A DNA stretch of 64,000 nt from Photobacterium sp. SKA34 (GCF_000153325.1 NZ_CH724141.1:1607971-1671970); one strand, 5' to 3'. Positions 27,286 to 36,936 are shown, counted from the first letter of the stretch. The notes: generated by a model not told the origin, from the letters alone. A program made the numbers and translations.

Positions 27286-27852
27286 TTAGAAATGGTATGT
27301 CACATTTGTCATTAACGTTGCTTCGTTTTGAAGGCTTCGTTTTAATAGAGCAATAGTTGTATCATCTTCAGCTGTATGAAGTGTATAGCCTAGCTCGCCA
27401 CCAAATGTCCAATGGTTTAAGTTATACTCAGCACCTGCTTGCACACCATATACCATCCCATCAAGATTGCTGTTGTCTTCAGCCATTTCGTAGCCAAGGT
27501 TAGCACCAGCGGTTAGGTTAAAATTATTAGTTAAATTGAAGACGTAATCATACTTAGCTTTTACTGTATCTAAGCCTGTTGAATCACTATCGTCATAAGA
27601 CAGTTCTTCATGAGTGTAACCTAAGGTTAAGCGATGATGATCATTAAGCGTTACACCACCATGAATACCGTAAATCGCGCTATTGTCCAAATCTGTATCT
27701 TTATTTCCAAGAGCTGACTTTGCTTCCATTGCACCTGAAAGTCGTAAACCAAGATCTGCCCCTACAAAGTAATCTTGTTTAACTGCGGCTTGTGCTGAAG
27801 TAACTGCGAATGCTGAAATAACAAGTGCTAATGGAGTAATAATCTTTTTCAT
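27286..27852 (-). CDS. Outer-membrane beta-barrel protein, small
   Basis: A 188-residue protein with a cleavable signal peptide (residues 1-22, ending in AQA) and alternating strands rich in Gly, Tyr and Thr (HHRLTLGYTHEELSYDD, FNLTAGANLGYEMAED, HWTFGGELGYTLHT). The C-terminal Phe (VTYHF) is the outer-membrane insertion signal recognised by BamA. The length suggests an eight-stranded barrel like the OmpA membrane domain or OmpX. Its function is unknown. It is convergent with the ToxR-like pair; ToxR proteins often control porins, so a link is possible but unproven. Confidence 0.85.
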   Translation of the reverse strand: MKKIITPLALVISAFAVTSAQAAVKQDYFVGADLGLRLSGAMEAKSALGNKDTDLDNSAIYGIHGGVTLNDHHRLTLGYTHEELSYDDSDSTGLDTVKAKYDYVFNLTNNFNLTAGANLGYEMAEDNSNLDGMVYGVQAGAEYNLNHWTFGGELGYTLHTAEDDTTIALLKRSLQNEATLMTNVTYHF

Positions 27853-28133
27853 GTTTTATCCTATTTATTGTATGAATTTTACAACTAAGTGTTTGTCACT
27901 CTAAGTTGCTAATTACAATAAGTTGGAATGACCTAAATGCTAAGGGAATAGCAAGGAGAAACGCGGATAAAATATAAAGCATTTAAAAACATATGTTTAG
28001 TTGTTTATTTTTAGAAGTATTTACAACTTTTCTTCAATAAAAACGACAATAATACATTGTTTTATAATAATTGTATGGTGTTTTAAATTGTGCGGTAACA
28101 ATGTTGAACAATCACTACCGATTTTTGAGGTCA

Positions 28134-29462
28134 TTAAAGGTTTTTGAGTTTATATATCATCCATGACGTCAGAAGTAAGCTACAAAAAGGTAGGGCGACC
28201 CATACTCCGTTAACGCCAAAAATATGTGCGAACGTAAAGATGAAGATAGAGATAAGAATTAACTTGCCACCGGTTAATAACGACGCTTCTTTTGCCATGT
28301 TAATTGATTGGAAATAGGTCGCACCAATGAGTAATAACCCTTCGAAAGGTAATCCCCAAAAATAAAGATGCATACCATTTATAGCTACAGGTTGAAGCAG
28401 TTGATTATCACCCGCGAATAAATACACGACATAATCGGGTAAGCTGTAAAGTATCGTTACACCAATGAATGCGACAGTAAGAGTAACGGCAAAAGCAAGG
28501 TTTCGTGCTTTGATCACACGAACTTTTAAACCTGCACCTGTATTAAAACTTGTGATCGGTTGTGTGCCTAATGCAATGCCTTCGAAAATTAAATAGAAGA
28601 AAGCTTCCGTATAGCTCACGATGCCGTAGGCTGCGATATGAATCGGTTTACCGACCATCAAGAAAGCTTTGTTGTGCAAAATCAGTACGACAGAAAGGTA
28701 CATATACATGAGTAAACTTGATGTTCCGAGTTTTAATATTTGTAAGCAGGTATCAAGTTTCAGTTTTAGGCTGTCCCAATGAATGCGTAGTGACGATTTA
28801 TAGCTAAAGAAATGTTGTAAACACAATATACTGGTGGCGGCTTGAGATAGCATTGTGGCAATAGCTGCGCCTGTTAATCCCCAGGGGATCACCACAATAA
28901 ATAACCAGTCTAAGAAGATATTCAGCAGACCACCGAAAATCATGATGTATGTTACACGTTTGGGTTGCCCATCATTACGTAATAGTGATGAAAATGCCAT
29001 TGAGATGATGGCAAAGAAACCCATACTGAAGTACCAGAAGAGGTAATCTTCAGCCATTAATAGGATTTTCCCCTCAGCGCCAACCCATTGCAGTATATCT
29101 GTACCAAATGTGATTCCTAATCCACAAATAATCATTGCTGCAATTAGACATAAGCTGAATGCGTTCCCAACAATTTTTCTCGCTTCGTCTGTTGCATCTT
29201 CTCCCAGTTTTATCGAAACTAATGCCGATGCACCCATACCAATAAGAGCACCTATGGCGTAAAGAATGGAGCCAATCGGATAGCCAAGCATGATTGCAGC
29301 AAGCCCTTCTTCACCAATAAAGTGACCAACAAACATGCCATCGACAGCAACATAAATGCCTGTGACTAACATGGCAGTGATGGTTGGGAGTGTATAACGC
29401 CAAAATAGACAAAAAATAGAATCATCACGTAATGATAACGGTTGAGATGAAGAGTCTGACAT
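28134..29462 (-). CDS. MATE family efflux transporter
   Basis: A 442-residue inner-membrane protein with about 12 helices in two MatE repeats (residues 12-180 and 232-400). It has the typical FWRYTLPTITAMLVTGIYVAVDGMFVGHFIG start and a second-half counterpart (PIHIAAYGIVSYTEAFFYLIFEGIALGTQPI). It resembles the MepA/DinF branch, multidrug/Na+ or H+ antiporters. It is a single gene. The drug substrate cannot be inferred. Confidence 0.92.
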   Translation of the reverse strand: MSDSSSQPLSLRDDSIFCLFWRYTLPTITAMLVTGIYVAVDGMFVGHFIGEEGLAAIMLGYPIGSILYAIGALIGMGASALVSIKLGEDATDEARKIVGNAFSLCLIAAMIICGLGITFGTDILQWVGAEGKILLMAEDYLFWYFSMGFFAIISMAFSSLLRNDGQPKRVTYIMIFGGLLNIFLDWLFIVVIPWGLTGAAIATMLSQAATSILCLQHFFSYKSSLRIHWDSLKLKLDTCLQILKLGTSSLLMYMYLSVVLILHNKAFLMVGKPIHIAAYGIVSYTEAFFYLIFEGIALGTQPITSFNTGAGLKVRVIKARNLAFAVTLTVAFIGVTILYSLPDYVVYLFAGDNQLLQPVAINGMHLYFWGLPFEGLLLIGATYFQSINMAKEASLLTGGKLILISIFIFTFAHIFGVNGVWVALPFCSLLLTSWMIYKLKNL

Positions 29463-29574
29463 AAGAACATTCCGTGTATGGTGATAGGAGCTATCACGCT
29501 AAAAACCGTTTAAGTTAGATGACACTTATTCGGTTAGAGTAAAATTTTGGCGCATTTTCAAACGGAATGGGCAA

Positions 29575-30209
29575 TTAGTCAATCTTATAAATTGCAGTTA
29601 AGAATAGATAACGTAAAACAGGGGATTGATTATCATGACGTACAAAAGGATGTTTAAGAGACATGTTGCCATTTGTCAAATGAAAACGTTGTTTTACCGA
29701 CTCAGCAAAACTGCTCTCACTGGATTGAAGCTTTATTCCTGTTGCAGCATATTCAAGATGATTATCAGGTAATTCACCAAGCCACCAAGCCACCAAGCGG
29801 GAATTTCTTTACTCGCTTTACTGCGATCAAACCAATGATCAGCAATCACCATAAGGTAGTGTTGATCATTAGTAGAAAACTTGCGTTGTACTTGTTCAAT
29901 AGTATTAAGTAATGCATCTCTACGGGCTTTATTAGCACTAATGAAGTGATGAGCAATCACCCAGATATATGATTGCTCGTGCTGTAGGCAATAGATAGCT
30001 TGCGAGGCATGTTGGTTTTTGTCTATGTGGGTAATTTTGACGGGTTTGTTTTGGTGTGCACAATTAGCTGCAATACGGCGGCAAAGGGTTTTTGCTAAAT
30101 GAGCTTCTTGCATGCCTCGGTTATGAATCGTTGGGTAGTGTTGATCACATAGCAACATGCAATCGTGAGCAAATTCCTCAACGCTCGTTGCTAAAATATC
30201 ACTGAACAA
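29575..30209 (-). pseudogene. Unknown protein, frame broken by an 8-bp tandem repeat
   Basis: Two overlapping frames (30209-29733 and 29796-29575) join into one 208-residue protein if one of three 8-bp repeats at 29775-29798 is removed. The restored sequence is ...EIPAWWLGELPDNHLEYAATG.... With three copies the frame shifts and ends in a short unrelated tail. I do not recognise the family; there is no signal peptide or membrane segment. The start is probably TTG at 30209 with GAAGG upstream. It is either a decayed gene or one switched by slipped-strand mispairing. Confidence 0.75.
29775..29798. repeat. Three perfect tandem copies of CACCAAGC
   Basis: The + strand reads CACCAAGC three times in a row at 29775-29782, 29783-29790 and 29791-29798. 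Because the unit is 8 bp, each gain or loss changes the reading frame of the gene on the minus strand. Confidence 0.95.
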
Positions 30210-30329
30210 AATGAATGACCTTCATGAAATAACATACACACCAATTAAAGATGCAACAAGTTTATCGTAGCATAAAATTTTGCAATGTCATGTAATTCAT
30301 GAAGTTTTAATGATATATGACAAGTATAT

Positions 30330-30368
30330 AAAAAAAGACCTGTACCAATTGGGATTTAGATACAGGTT
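30330..30368 (-). terminator. Terminator of the msrPQ operon
   Basis: ACCTGTA / TACAGGT (30338-30344 / 30361-30367) with an inner CCAATTGG, and seven A at 30330-30336 that read as T on the minus strand. It lies 48 bp after the msrQ stop. Confidence 0.75.
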
Positions 30369-30415
30369 ACTAGACAGTGAAAAGCATTCACTAAAACTAA
30401 TAGGTGTTGTGTGGA

Positions 30416-31081
30416 TTAATTTGATGTCGTCGATTTCTGATCTCTGTTGGCACCAATGTTAGCTAATCCACGTTTAAATTTGTCTCTGCGACTTAATAAA
30501 AGCAAGCTTGCAATAACGATATAGATGACTGGTTCAATAATGCCAGATTTGACAGACCACAAATAATGAATTGGACTCAATATTAAAGCAAGGTATACCC
30601 AGTTATGAAGTTTTTGCCAGCGTGAACCTAATATACGTTGTAATTTTCGAGTAGAAGTTAAAGTCAGTAATAATAAAATTAGCCAGCTAATTGCGCCAAT
30701 GGCTAAATATGGACGTTGAGTGATTTCTTCACCGACTAATGCCCAATCAAAACCTAAGTCAAGCGAGACATAAACACTTAAATGTAGCAATGCCCAAAAA
30801 AAGCTATATAAGCCCAAGACTCTTCGTGTTTTAACTAACGCCCCTTGCTTTAAGTACATAGCAATAGGGCTAATAAGCATAGTAATGAATAATGTATTCA
30901 GTGCCGCTTTTCCTGTGAAGTGCTCAATGTCTTTAACTGGATCTGCACCAAAACCACCATTGAATGTTTGAAGAACTAATACAATAAGAAAGAATAAGCT
31001 AACGGTATGAATCATCACTTTCAGCCAAGTAATATGTTTAGGGTTTAGCTTAAAAAAACGTTTCTTTCTTTGAGATTTCAT
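30416..31081 (-). CDS. msrQ: MsrQ, heme-binding membrane subunit of the periplasmic methionine sulfoxide reductase
   Basis: A 221-residue protein with six predicted helices and a ferric-reductase-like core (FTGKAALNTLFITMLISPIA, RRVLGLYSFFWALLHLSVYV, WQKLHNWVYLALILSPIHYLWS), with His residues positioned for heme. MsrQ passes electrons from the quinone pool to MsrP. It starts two bases after the msrP stop, so the two form an operon. The length and topology fit YedZ. Confidence 0.93.
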   Translation of the reverse strand: MKSQRKKRFFKLNPKHITWLKVMIHTVSLFFLIVLVLQTFNGGFGADPVKDIEHFTGKAALNTLFITMLISPIAMYLKQGALVKTRRVLGLYSFFWALLHLSVYVSLDLGFDWALVGEEITQRPYLAIGAISWLILLLLTLTSTRKLQRILGSRWQKLHNWVYLALILSPIHYLWSVKSGIIEPVIYIVIASLLLLSRRDKFKRGLANIGANRDQKSTTSN

Positions 31082-31083
31082 TA

Positions 31084-32097
31084 TTAATAGTTCCTTTTTA
31101 GATCCATACCTTTATATAAGCTCGCAACAGCATCCGAATAACCGTTAAACATGGTGGTAGGCTGACGTCGACTACTGAATATATTTCCTTCTCCTATAAA
31201 GCGTTCACTGGCTTGGCTCCATCGAGGGTGATCGACTGTTGGGTTTACATTGGCATAAAAGCCGTATTCATCTGGCGCTAATATATTCCATGTTGTTGGT
31301 GGCTGTTTGTCAGTTAATGTAATACGTATAATCGATTTAATGCTTTTAAAACCATATTTCCAAGGTACAACTAAACGAAGCGGCGCGCCATTTTGTGGTG
31401 GAAGAGTCTTACCATACAAACCGACAGATAAGAGTGTGAGAGGATGCAGTGCTTCATCAAGGCGTAATCCCTCTACGTATGGATAATCAATGCCGCCACC
31501 TAATGAGCGCGACGCTTGTCCTGGCATTTGCTTTGGATCGTACAAGGTTTGAAAAGCGACATATTTCGCGCTACTAGTCGGATCAGCACGTTTAATAATA
31601 TCGCTTAAGCTAAACCCAATCCACGGAACATTCATAGACCATGCTTCTACACAACGTAACCTGTAAATTCGCTCTTCTAATGGAAACAAAGAAAATAAGT
31701 CATCATAGTTGAGTGTTAAAGGCTTATTAACAAGGCCGTCAATCTTTACTTGCCAAGGATTGGTAACGAAATTTTCAGCCCGAATAGCAGGCGATGATTT
31801 ATCCGTACCAAACTCATAAAAGTTATTATATTGAGTGAGCTTATTTTCCGGTGTGAGTGACAGATTCGGATCGGATAACGGTGATTTTATAGTAGAAAGC
31901 GGGCGACGGTTATCGATGGTTTTCTTATCGTCACTTGAGAACACATCAAAAATACCCGCACTTGCATTAGAGGCTAATGGAAGACTTGCTGCTGCAATTC
32001 CTAACTTTTTTAAAATGTCGCGGCGTTGATGATAAATGGACTCTGGCGTGACATCATTTTCACTTAAATCCCATTTGTTAGTTCTCTTAATTAGCAT
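31084..32097 (-). CDS. msrP: MsrP, periplasmic molybdopterin methionine sulfoxide reductase
   Basis: A 337-residue protein with a twin-arginine signal ([19 protein letters not shown], about 23-41), so it is exported folded with its cofactor. The molybdopterin domain carries [16 protein letters not shown], whose Cys should ligate Mo. It repairs oxidised Met in periplasmic proteins, with electrons from MsrQ. The signal peptide is preceded by a ~22-residue N-region, longer than usual. The Shine-Dalgarno AGGGAA fits this start. Confidence 0.94.
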   Translation of the reverse strand: MLIKRTNKWDLSENDVTPESIYHQRRDILKKLGIAAASLPLASNASAGIFDVFSSDDKKTIDNRRPLSTIKSPLSDPNLSLTPENKLTQYNNFYEFGTDKSSPAIRAENFVTNPWQVKIDGLVNKPLTLNYDDLFSLFPLEERIYRLRCVEAWSMNVPWIGFSLSDIIKRADPTSSAKYVAFQTLYDPKQMPGQASRSLGGGIDYPYVEGLRLDEALHPLTLLSVGLYGKTLPPQNGAPLRLVVPWKYGFKSIKSIIRITLTDKQPPTTWNILAPDEYGFYANVNPTVDHPRWSQASERFIGEGNIFSSRRQPTTMFNGYSDAVASLYKGMDLKRNY

Positions 32098-32250
32098 AAC
32101 GTTCCCTACAAAAATTGGCTTAATAAATAGACCCGATTAAGGACATAAAAATTTCAGATAATACAAATTATTTGAAAACTCTATAAACAGTACGTAAGAA
32201 GTCTGATAAGTAGATGCGATATAATGTATTTTTATTTGGGAGGAATGAAG

Positions 32251-32730
32251 TTGGTAAGACATTCATATGATGCCGATCTTGAATTGCAGCATATCTATAT
32301 TGAAGTGCATGCGGAACGGTATCATCACCTTAAAGCATTTATAGAAGCCTATTACTGTTTTACCCATGCAGCCGTCACTAAGCAGGATAAGCCTGATTGG
32401 CAAGCAATTTTTGATGTGGGTATTCGAACAACAAATGCTGCTAAGATCATGGATCGTAAATTGCTTGTAAAAGATATGTTAGTGCCGTTATCTGTATTAA
32501 TTGGCTATATGAAAACTATGGTAAGAGATGATGTTTTGACTATTGAAGGTTTGCGTAATCTATTAAATAAGCAATTGAAGTATGTGGTAATGACACGTAA
32601 AGAATATGCTTATTTAACGAAGCAAGGTTTACGAGATGCAATGCCGATTAGCTTTTACCAACGTGAACATAAATATTATAAGCAGATTTCAGCGCGTTAT
32701 GATGTGGCAGGTATCACATTAGTCGAGTAA
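32251..32730 (+). CDS. Unknown protein, 160 residues
   Basis: A soluble-looking, His- and Tyr-rich protein (ELQHIYIEVHAERYHHLKAF) with a basic C-terminal half. I do not recognise the family. The start is uncertain. The frame is open from an ATG at 32224. A strong GGGAGG at 32238-32243 is too close to the ATG at 32245 but well placed for TTG at 32251, which I chose. It lies 93 bp before the desaturase gene and divergent from msrP, so it may be cotranscribed with the desaturase. Confidence 0.6.
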   Translation: MVRHSYDADLELQHIYIEVHAERYHHLKAFIEAYYCFTHAAVTKQDKPDWQAIFDVGIRTTNAAKIMDRKLLVKDMLVPLSVLIGYMKTMVRDDVLTIEGLRNLLNKQLKYVVMTRKEYAYLTKQGLRDAMPISFYQREHKYYKQISARYDVAGITLVE

Positions 32731-32823
32731 GTCGTATGAAAAATGCAGTGTATCTATTGATAGTCGCAAAAAGCGCATATATTCTGGCTTACATGTGTAC
32801 GCTGAGTGTAGAGTGATTATAGG

Positions 32824-33957
32824 ATGACAACTCAACAGCAAAAACCTCCTTTACTTTGGTTAAATGTCGCCGTGTTTAGTGTGACGCTACTCGTTGCGAT
32901 AATTGGTGTTCCGCTTTATGCGTACCAATATGGTTTCGATTGGACACAAATATTAATGTTAGTTATAGCATTTAGCTTTTGTGGTATGTCTATAACGGCG
33001 GGATATCACCGTTTATGGTCACATAAAACTTATCAAGCTAATGCAATGCTCCGTTTCATCTTCGCAATTGGCGGTGCATTTGCTTTGCAAAATAGTATTT
33101 TGCATTGGTCTTCAGATCATCGTATTCATCACCGACATGTTGATAATAATGATAAAGATCCTTATTCAGCGAAAAAAGGTTTCTTTTATAGCCATATAGG
33201 CTGGATGTTACGTGATTACCAAGCTAGCCGATATCATGACTACGACAATTGCCGTGATTTACAAAAAGATAAAATAGTAATGTGGCAACATAAATATTAT
33301 CTGTTGCTGGCGATTGGTACTAATTTTGGTATTCCATTAGCTTTCGGGTTGATTCATGGTGATATTTGGGGAGCATTATTGCTTGTTGGTTTTCTTCGAC
33401 TAGTACTAAGCCATCATACGACGTTTTTCATCAATTCATTGGCGCATATTTGGGGATCTCAGCCTTATACTGATAGAAATACCGCGCGTGATAATGGGTT
33501 ATTAGCTTTTTTGACTTTTGGTGAGGGATATCATAATTATCACCATATTTTTGAAAATGACTATCGAAATGGTATTTGCTGGTGGCAGTTTGATCCAACT
33601 AAATGGTTAATTAAGTCATGTTCATGGATAGGCTGGACAAGAAATTTAAAAGTTACGCCAGCTGACCGAATTGAAAAAACCAAAGCAAAAATGCAATTTA
33701 AACGGATTCAACAACAATTGAGTAAGATGCCGAATAATGTTGTAAGGCTGACTCAGCTACAGCAAGAATATGAAGCTTTGATTACTAAAATTTCAGATTA
33801 TTACCAAGCAAAAAAGCGTTTGCTTGATATGGAAAAGCAAAAAATAGCCAGCAGCTATGATAATTTTGAGTTTATTCAGCAATATAAATCTATGCAAGCC
33901 CGACTAGAGCAACAACGGCGTGCATGGAAAGGTTTGATGCAACAATATACGATGTAA
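32824..33957 (+). CDS. Acyl-CoA (delta-9) fatty acid desaturase, membrane type
   Basis: A 377-residue protein with the three His boxes of membrane di-iron desaturases: HRLWSH (near 62), HRIHHRH (near 100) and HNYHH (near 240). Four hydrophobic segments lie between them. It should introduce a cis double bond into acyl chains (stearoyl-CoA desaturase type) to keep membranes fluid, which fits a marine bacterium. The C-terminal ~95 residues form a charged coiled coil (QLSKMPNNVVRLTQLQQEYE...), longer than in compact family members. Confidence 0.92.
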   Translation: MTTQQQKPPLLWLNVAVFSVTLLVAIIGVPLYAYQYGFDWTQILMLVIAFSFCGMSITAGYHRLWSHKTYQANAMLRFIFAIGGAFALQNSILHWSSDHRIHHRHVDNNDKDPYSAKKGFFYSHIGWMLRDYQASRYHDYDNCRDLQKDKIVMWQHKYYLLLAIGTNFGIPLAFGLIHGDIWGALLLVGFLRLVLSHHTTFFINSLAHIWGSQPYTDRNTARDNGLLAFLTFGEGYHNYHHIFENDYRNGICWWQFDPTKWLIKSCSWIGWTRNLKVTPADRIEKTKAKMQFKRIQQQLSKMPNNVVRLTQLQQEYEALITKISDYYQAKKRLLDMEKQKIASSYDNFEFIQQYKSMQARLEQQRRAWKGLMQQYTM

Positions 33958-34283
33958 CTTGATAAGCACCTTAGTATTGAAACAGTAAGTAGAGAGTTGT
34001 TAAGTTTACCGTAACCTAACAGCTCTTTTTTTGTATTAACGGTATAGTAGTATAGATATAATTGATTTTTCTATTATCGGCATAGTTAAGTTATGTAACT
34101 GATTGATTAAAATGATCTGCTTAATCTAAAACATAACGCTCTCTAGTAGAAATTGCAGATATAAAGTACTATGGATTATAGAGATTTGTTTATAGTTTGT
34201 ATTAGAGAGTAATACAGGATATGCAACAATATGTATGGGTTTGTTGCAAATAGACTCAGGAATTTATTAACGGAGACATCGTT
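33958..34283. other. Intergenic region with a terminator, otherwise empty
   Basis: The first part holds the desaturase terminator (33993-34032). The remaining ~250 bp are AT-rich and presumably contain the promoter of the L,D-transpeptidase gene. No other signal was recognised. Confidence 0.6.
33993..34032 (+). terminator. Intrinsic terminator after the desaturase
   Basis: Stem GAGTTGTTA / TAACAGCTC (one mismatch or G-T pair) followed by seven T. Confidence 0.8.
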
Positions 34284-35186
34284 TTGTACCGCGCATTGCT
34301 TCTTTCACTTACTTGTTTGGTATCTTCTGCTGCAAATGCAATTGAATATCAATTACCAACCGATGGTAGTAATATCGTTGGTACACCTAACTACTACGAA
34401 GTACAAAAAGGGGATAGTCTCGCTGATATTGCCAATAAGTATAATGTTGGATTTTTAGGAATGATGGCCGCGAATAAAGGTATTGATCCTTTTCTTCCTG
34501 CTCCTGGGCGCTTGCTTGAAGTTCCAACAAAGGTTGTTTTACCAGATGTTGCTCACAAGGGGATTGTAGTCAATCTTGCTGAACTTCGTTTGTATTTTTT
34601 TCCAAAAGACGATGCATCAAAAGTTTATATTTTCCCAATCGGTATCGGTCGAGTTGGGCGTGAAACTCCAAGCATGACAACAAGTATCAATCAAAAAGTG
34701 AAGAATCCAACATGGACACCGCCGGCTTCTATTCGTAAAGAACATGCGGCTAAAGGAGATATTCTACCAGCCGTTGTTCAAGCGGGTCCTGATAACCCAT
34801 TAGGCAACTATAAAATGCGTTTAGCTTATGGCCATGGTGAGTACCTTATCCACGGTACAAATAAGGATTTTGGTATTGGTATGCGTGTAAGTGGTGGTTG
34901 TATTCGTATGAACCCGTGGGATGTTGAGTGGCTATTTCCTCATGTTGCATTGGGCACACAAGTCCGAATAATTAACCAACCTGTCAAATATTCTGAAGAA
35001 CCTGACGGTAAGATTATCGTTGAAGTTCATTCACCATTATCGAAAGATGAATCACAAATGGGTGAAAAGAAAGTGGTTACGGCACCTGCAAAACTGATTG
35101 ATGATTTGAATTACAATAATGATGCTTACCAAGTGTTAACCAAGGCATTAGATAATCAAACTGGTATTCCTGTTGTTTTGAATTAA
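34284..35186 (+). CDS. L,D-transpeptidase (ErfK/YbiS type) with LysM domain
   Basis: A 300-residue periplasmic enzyme. It has a signal peptide (1-19, ending ANA), a LysM-like segment (about 38-82, YYEVQKGDSLADIANKYNV) and a YkuD catalytic domain (about 93-232) with the HGT...SGGCIRMNPWD motif; the Cys is the nucleophile. Members of this family attach Braun lipoprotein to peptidoglycan or make 3-3 cross-links. The lpp gene lies just downstream on the other strand, supporting the lipoprotein-anchoring role. The start is TTG at 34284 with GGAG 8 bases upstream. A ~70-residue C-terminal tail follows the catalytic domain. Confidence 0.93.
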   Translation: MYRALLLSLTCLVSSAANAIEYQLPTDGSNIVGTPNYYEVQKGDSLADIANKYNVGFLGMMAANKGIDPFLPAPGRLLEVPTKVVLPDVAHKGIVVNLAELRLYFFPKDDASKVYIFPIGIGRVGRETPSMTTSINQKVKNPTWTPPASIRKEHAAKGDILPAVVQAGPDNPLGNYKMRLAYGHGEYLIHGTNKDFGIGMRVSGGCIRMNPWDVEWLFPHVALGTQVRIINQPVKYSEEPDGKIIVEVHSPLSKDESQMGEKKVVTAPAKLIDDLNYNNDAYQVLTKALDNQTGIPVVLN

Positions 35187-35206
35187 TTATATTTTAAATG
35201 ATATCA

Positions 35207-35236
35207 AACGAGAGCATATGCTCTCGTTTTTTTTTG
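35207..35236 (+). terminator. Intrinsic terminator after the L,D-transpeptidase
   Basis: Palindrome AACGAGAGCATATGCTCTCGTT followed by nine T in all. Confidence 0.9.
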
Positions 35237-35574
35237 CCTTCATTAAATGTGTAATAACGATGCTGGTGGATATGATGACGTATATGAATAATTGCATTAA
35301 TAGATGACATAAAGCGCGACAGGAGGTTTAACGGCTTTATCATTAATAGCCAAAAGGATTCTTTATATAAGTATTCGAATTAATAATATTTAAAATTAAC
35401 TTATCAAACGTAAGATAGTCTCTTTTTCTCTGATTGATGTTAGGAAATGATAAATTGAAACTGTCTAAAGGGAGGATTTTTTCATATCATAATAGAGAGT
35501 TGAATACTTAATCGAGGTAATTATTAAGAGCGTATGATTGACGCAGCGAATGAATTGGTTGGTCTAATTTGGAT

Positions 35575-35608
35575 AAAAAAAGAGATGGCTTATAAAAGCC
35601 ATCTCCTT
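35575..35608 (-). terminator. Intrinsic terminator of lpp
   Basis: On the minus strand GGAGATGGCTT / AAGCCATCTCT forms the stem, followed by seven T. It lies about 25 bp after the stop of the lipoprotein gene. Confidence 0.9.
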
Positions 35609-35630
35609 AAAGTATTTAAGCTAAGACAAA

Positions 35631-35891
35631 TTACTTAGTGTAAGAACCAGCAATGTTGTCAATACGCTTGTTAGCACGCATAGCTTCTTGATAAGCTGCG
35701 TCTGATGCTGCACGAGAGTCGTTTACAGCGCTAACGATTTGGTCTTGTTGACCTTGTAGTGCACTTACTTGCTCAGCTAAAGTGTCTACTTTGTTAGTAA
35801 TAGTTTGCATTTGGTCTGCGTCAGTGCTTGAACAACCTACTAGAGATGCAGATAGTAGAAGACCAGCTAAGATAGTTACAGTACGTTTCAT
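35631..35891 (-). CDS. lpp: Major outer-membrane (Braun-type) lipoprotein Lpp
   Basis: An 86-residue lipoprotein with a signal peptide and lipobox LVGC (Cys at 20). A heptad-repeat helix follows (MQTITNKVDTLAEQVSALQGQQDQIVSAVNDSR), ending in a C-terminal Lys (SYTK) that can be joined to peptidoglycan. It tethers the outer membrane to the wall as a trimer. The likely attaching enzyme, an L,D-transpeptidase, is the convergent neighbour. A strong terminator suggests abundant expression. Confidence 0.94.
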   Translation of the reverse strand: MKRTVTILAGLLLSASLVGCSSTDADQMQTITNKVDTLAEQVSALQGQQDQIVSAVNDSRAASDAAYQEAMRANKRIDNIAGSYTK

Positions 35892-36336
35892 TTTTTATAA
35901 ATCTCCATATTGATTTTGCCACTACAACTGAGTGTGAAAGATTGAGTTGGCAAATTCATTATGGCATAACTTCTTAAAATTGCTCATTAATTTTTTTCGG
36001 TCAGTTCAAAAAAATCACGTTAATACTGATTTTTTGGTTAAAAAATAAACAATTATGACATTAAATTTTCATATCGTTTCAGTTACTAACTATGCGTAAT
36101 CCCGCTTGTAATAAGGGCTAGAGCTATATTTATGACTTTAGAGAAACTAATAAGTCAGGTTAATGTAAAAAAATATTATTAACAAAAAAAGGAATATAAC
36201 AGACGAATAAATGAACGAAAATACAAACAAAAATTGAGAACCAGTTCACATAATCTTTTATATTCGATTTCATCAATTCATATCTACATACCGAATATTA
36301 TTCGCTTTGTTGTATATTATATTATGTCGGTAATCA
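35892..36336. other. Intergenic region, no gene seen
   Basis: A 445-bp, very AT-rich stretch upstream of lpp. It should contain the lpp promoter in the first ~100 bp. No open frame, hairpin or operator could be assigned in the rest. Confidence 0.55.
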
Positions 36337-36936
36337 TTATGAAGCGTTTGATACACCTTTAATGATATCTGGAATTACTGAAATAAGTGGTGCAGGGCTG
36401 AGAAGGTGTGGCACTTTATTAATAAGTTCACCGTTAGGTAATAAGAAGTAAAAGTAGGAATTGTGATCAATCGTATATTCAAGAGCTGAATCTTTTAAAC
36501 CTGTACGTATGTATAGGACACCGTATTTATCAGCTAACTCTTGTGTTTGTTCTTGGGTTCCTGCCATACCTGTAATAGATGAATGGAAGTGTTTTGCATA
36601 GTTAGCCGTTTTTACTGCAGTATCACGCTCTGGATCTAAAGTTATAAATATTGGCCAAATTTTGTGGCGTTGCTCTGCAGGAATTTTTCTCAAGGCAGCA
36701 GACATCACTGCTAATGATGTCGGACATACATCTGGGCAATGTGTGTAACCAAAATAAACTAAACGTATTCTTTGATCTTCGGGATTATAGAGGTCAACGG
36801 CTTTACTACCTGATTCAAGAATATTAAGAGGGTAATGAGGCTCTATAGCGAGTGAAGTGTCGCGACTATCAAGCATATAGCTTGTCGTTAGTCCTGCGAT
36901 TAATGCGATAGATAGAATAACCCATTGGTATTTCAT
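36337..36936 (-). CDS. Sco1/SenC family copper protein
   Basis: A 199-residue protein with an N-terminal membrane anchor (about 4-20) and a thioredoxin-like domain. The copper-binding FGYTHCPDVCPTS motif (CxxxC) and a downstream His (YTIDHNSYFY) are present. Sco proteins deliver copper to the CuA site of cytochrome c oxidase or act as periplasmic thiol reductants. No oxidase genes are adjacent. An in-frame TTG at 36954 is open, but the AAGGA Shine-Dalgarno fits the ATG at 36936. Confidence 0.92.
   Translation of the reverse strand: MKYQWVILSIALIAGLTTSYMLDSRDTSLAIEPHYPLNILESGSKAVDLYNPEDQRIRLVYFGYTHCPDVCPTSLAVMSAALRKIPAEQRHKIWPIFITLDPERDTAVKTANYAKHFHSSITGMAGTQEQTQELADKYGVLYIRTGLKDSALEYTIDHNSYFYFLLPNGELINKVPHLLSPAPLISVIPDIIKGVSNAS

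Larger units (their letters stand above)
35187..35630. other. Intergenic region between convergent genes
   Basis: Terminators occupy both ends (35207-35236 and 35575-35608). The middle ~340 bp hold no open frame of note, and I see no RNA-like structure. Confidence 0.6.

Noticed and set aside
28855..29046. Antisense open frame in the MATE gene, and similar frames opposite nfeD, pflB, ravA and etfD
   Set aside because: They are shadows of real genes in another frame with no independent start signals or protein-like composition.
30280..30462. Open frame on the + strand near the msrQ end
   Set aside because: It overlaps the msrPQ terminator and the msrQ stop, with no Shine-Dalgarno and unremarkable composition.
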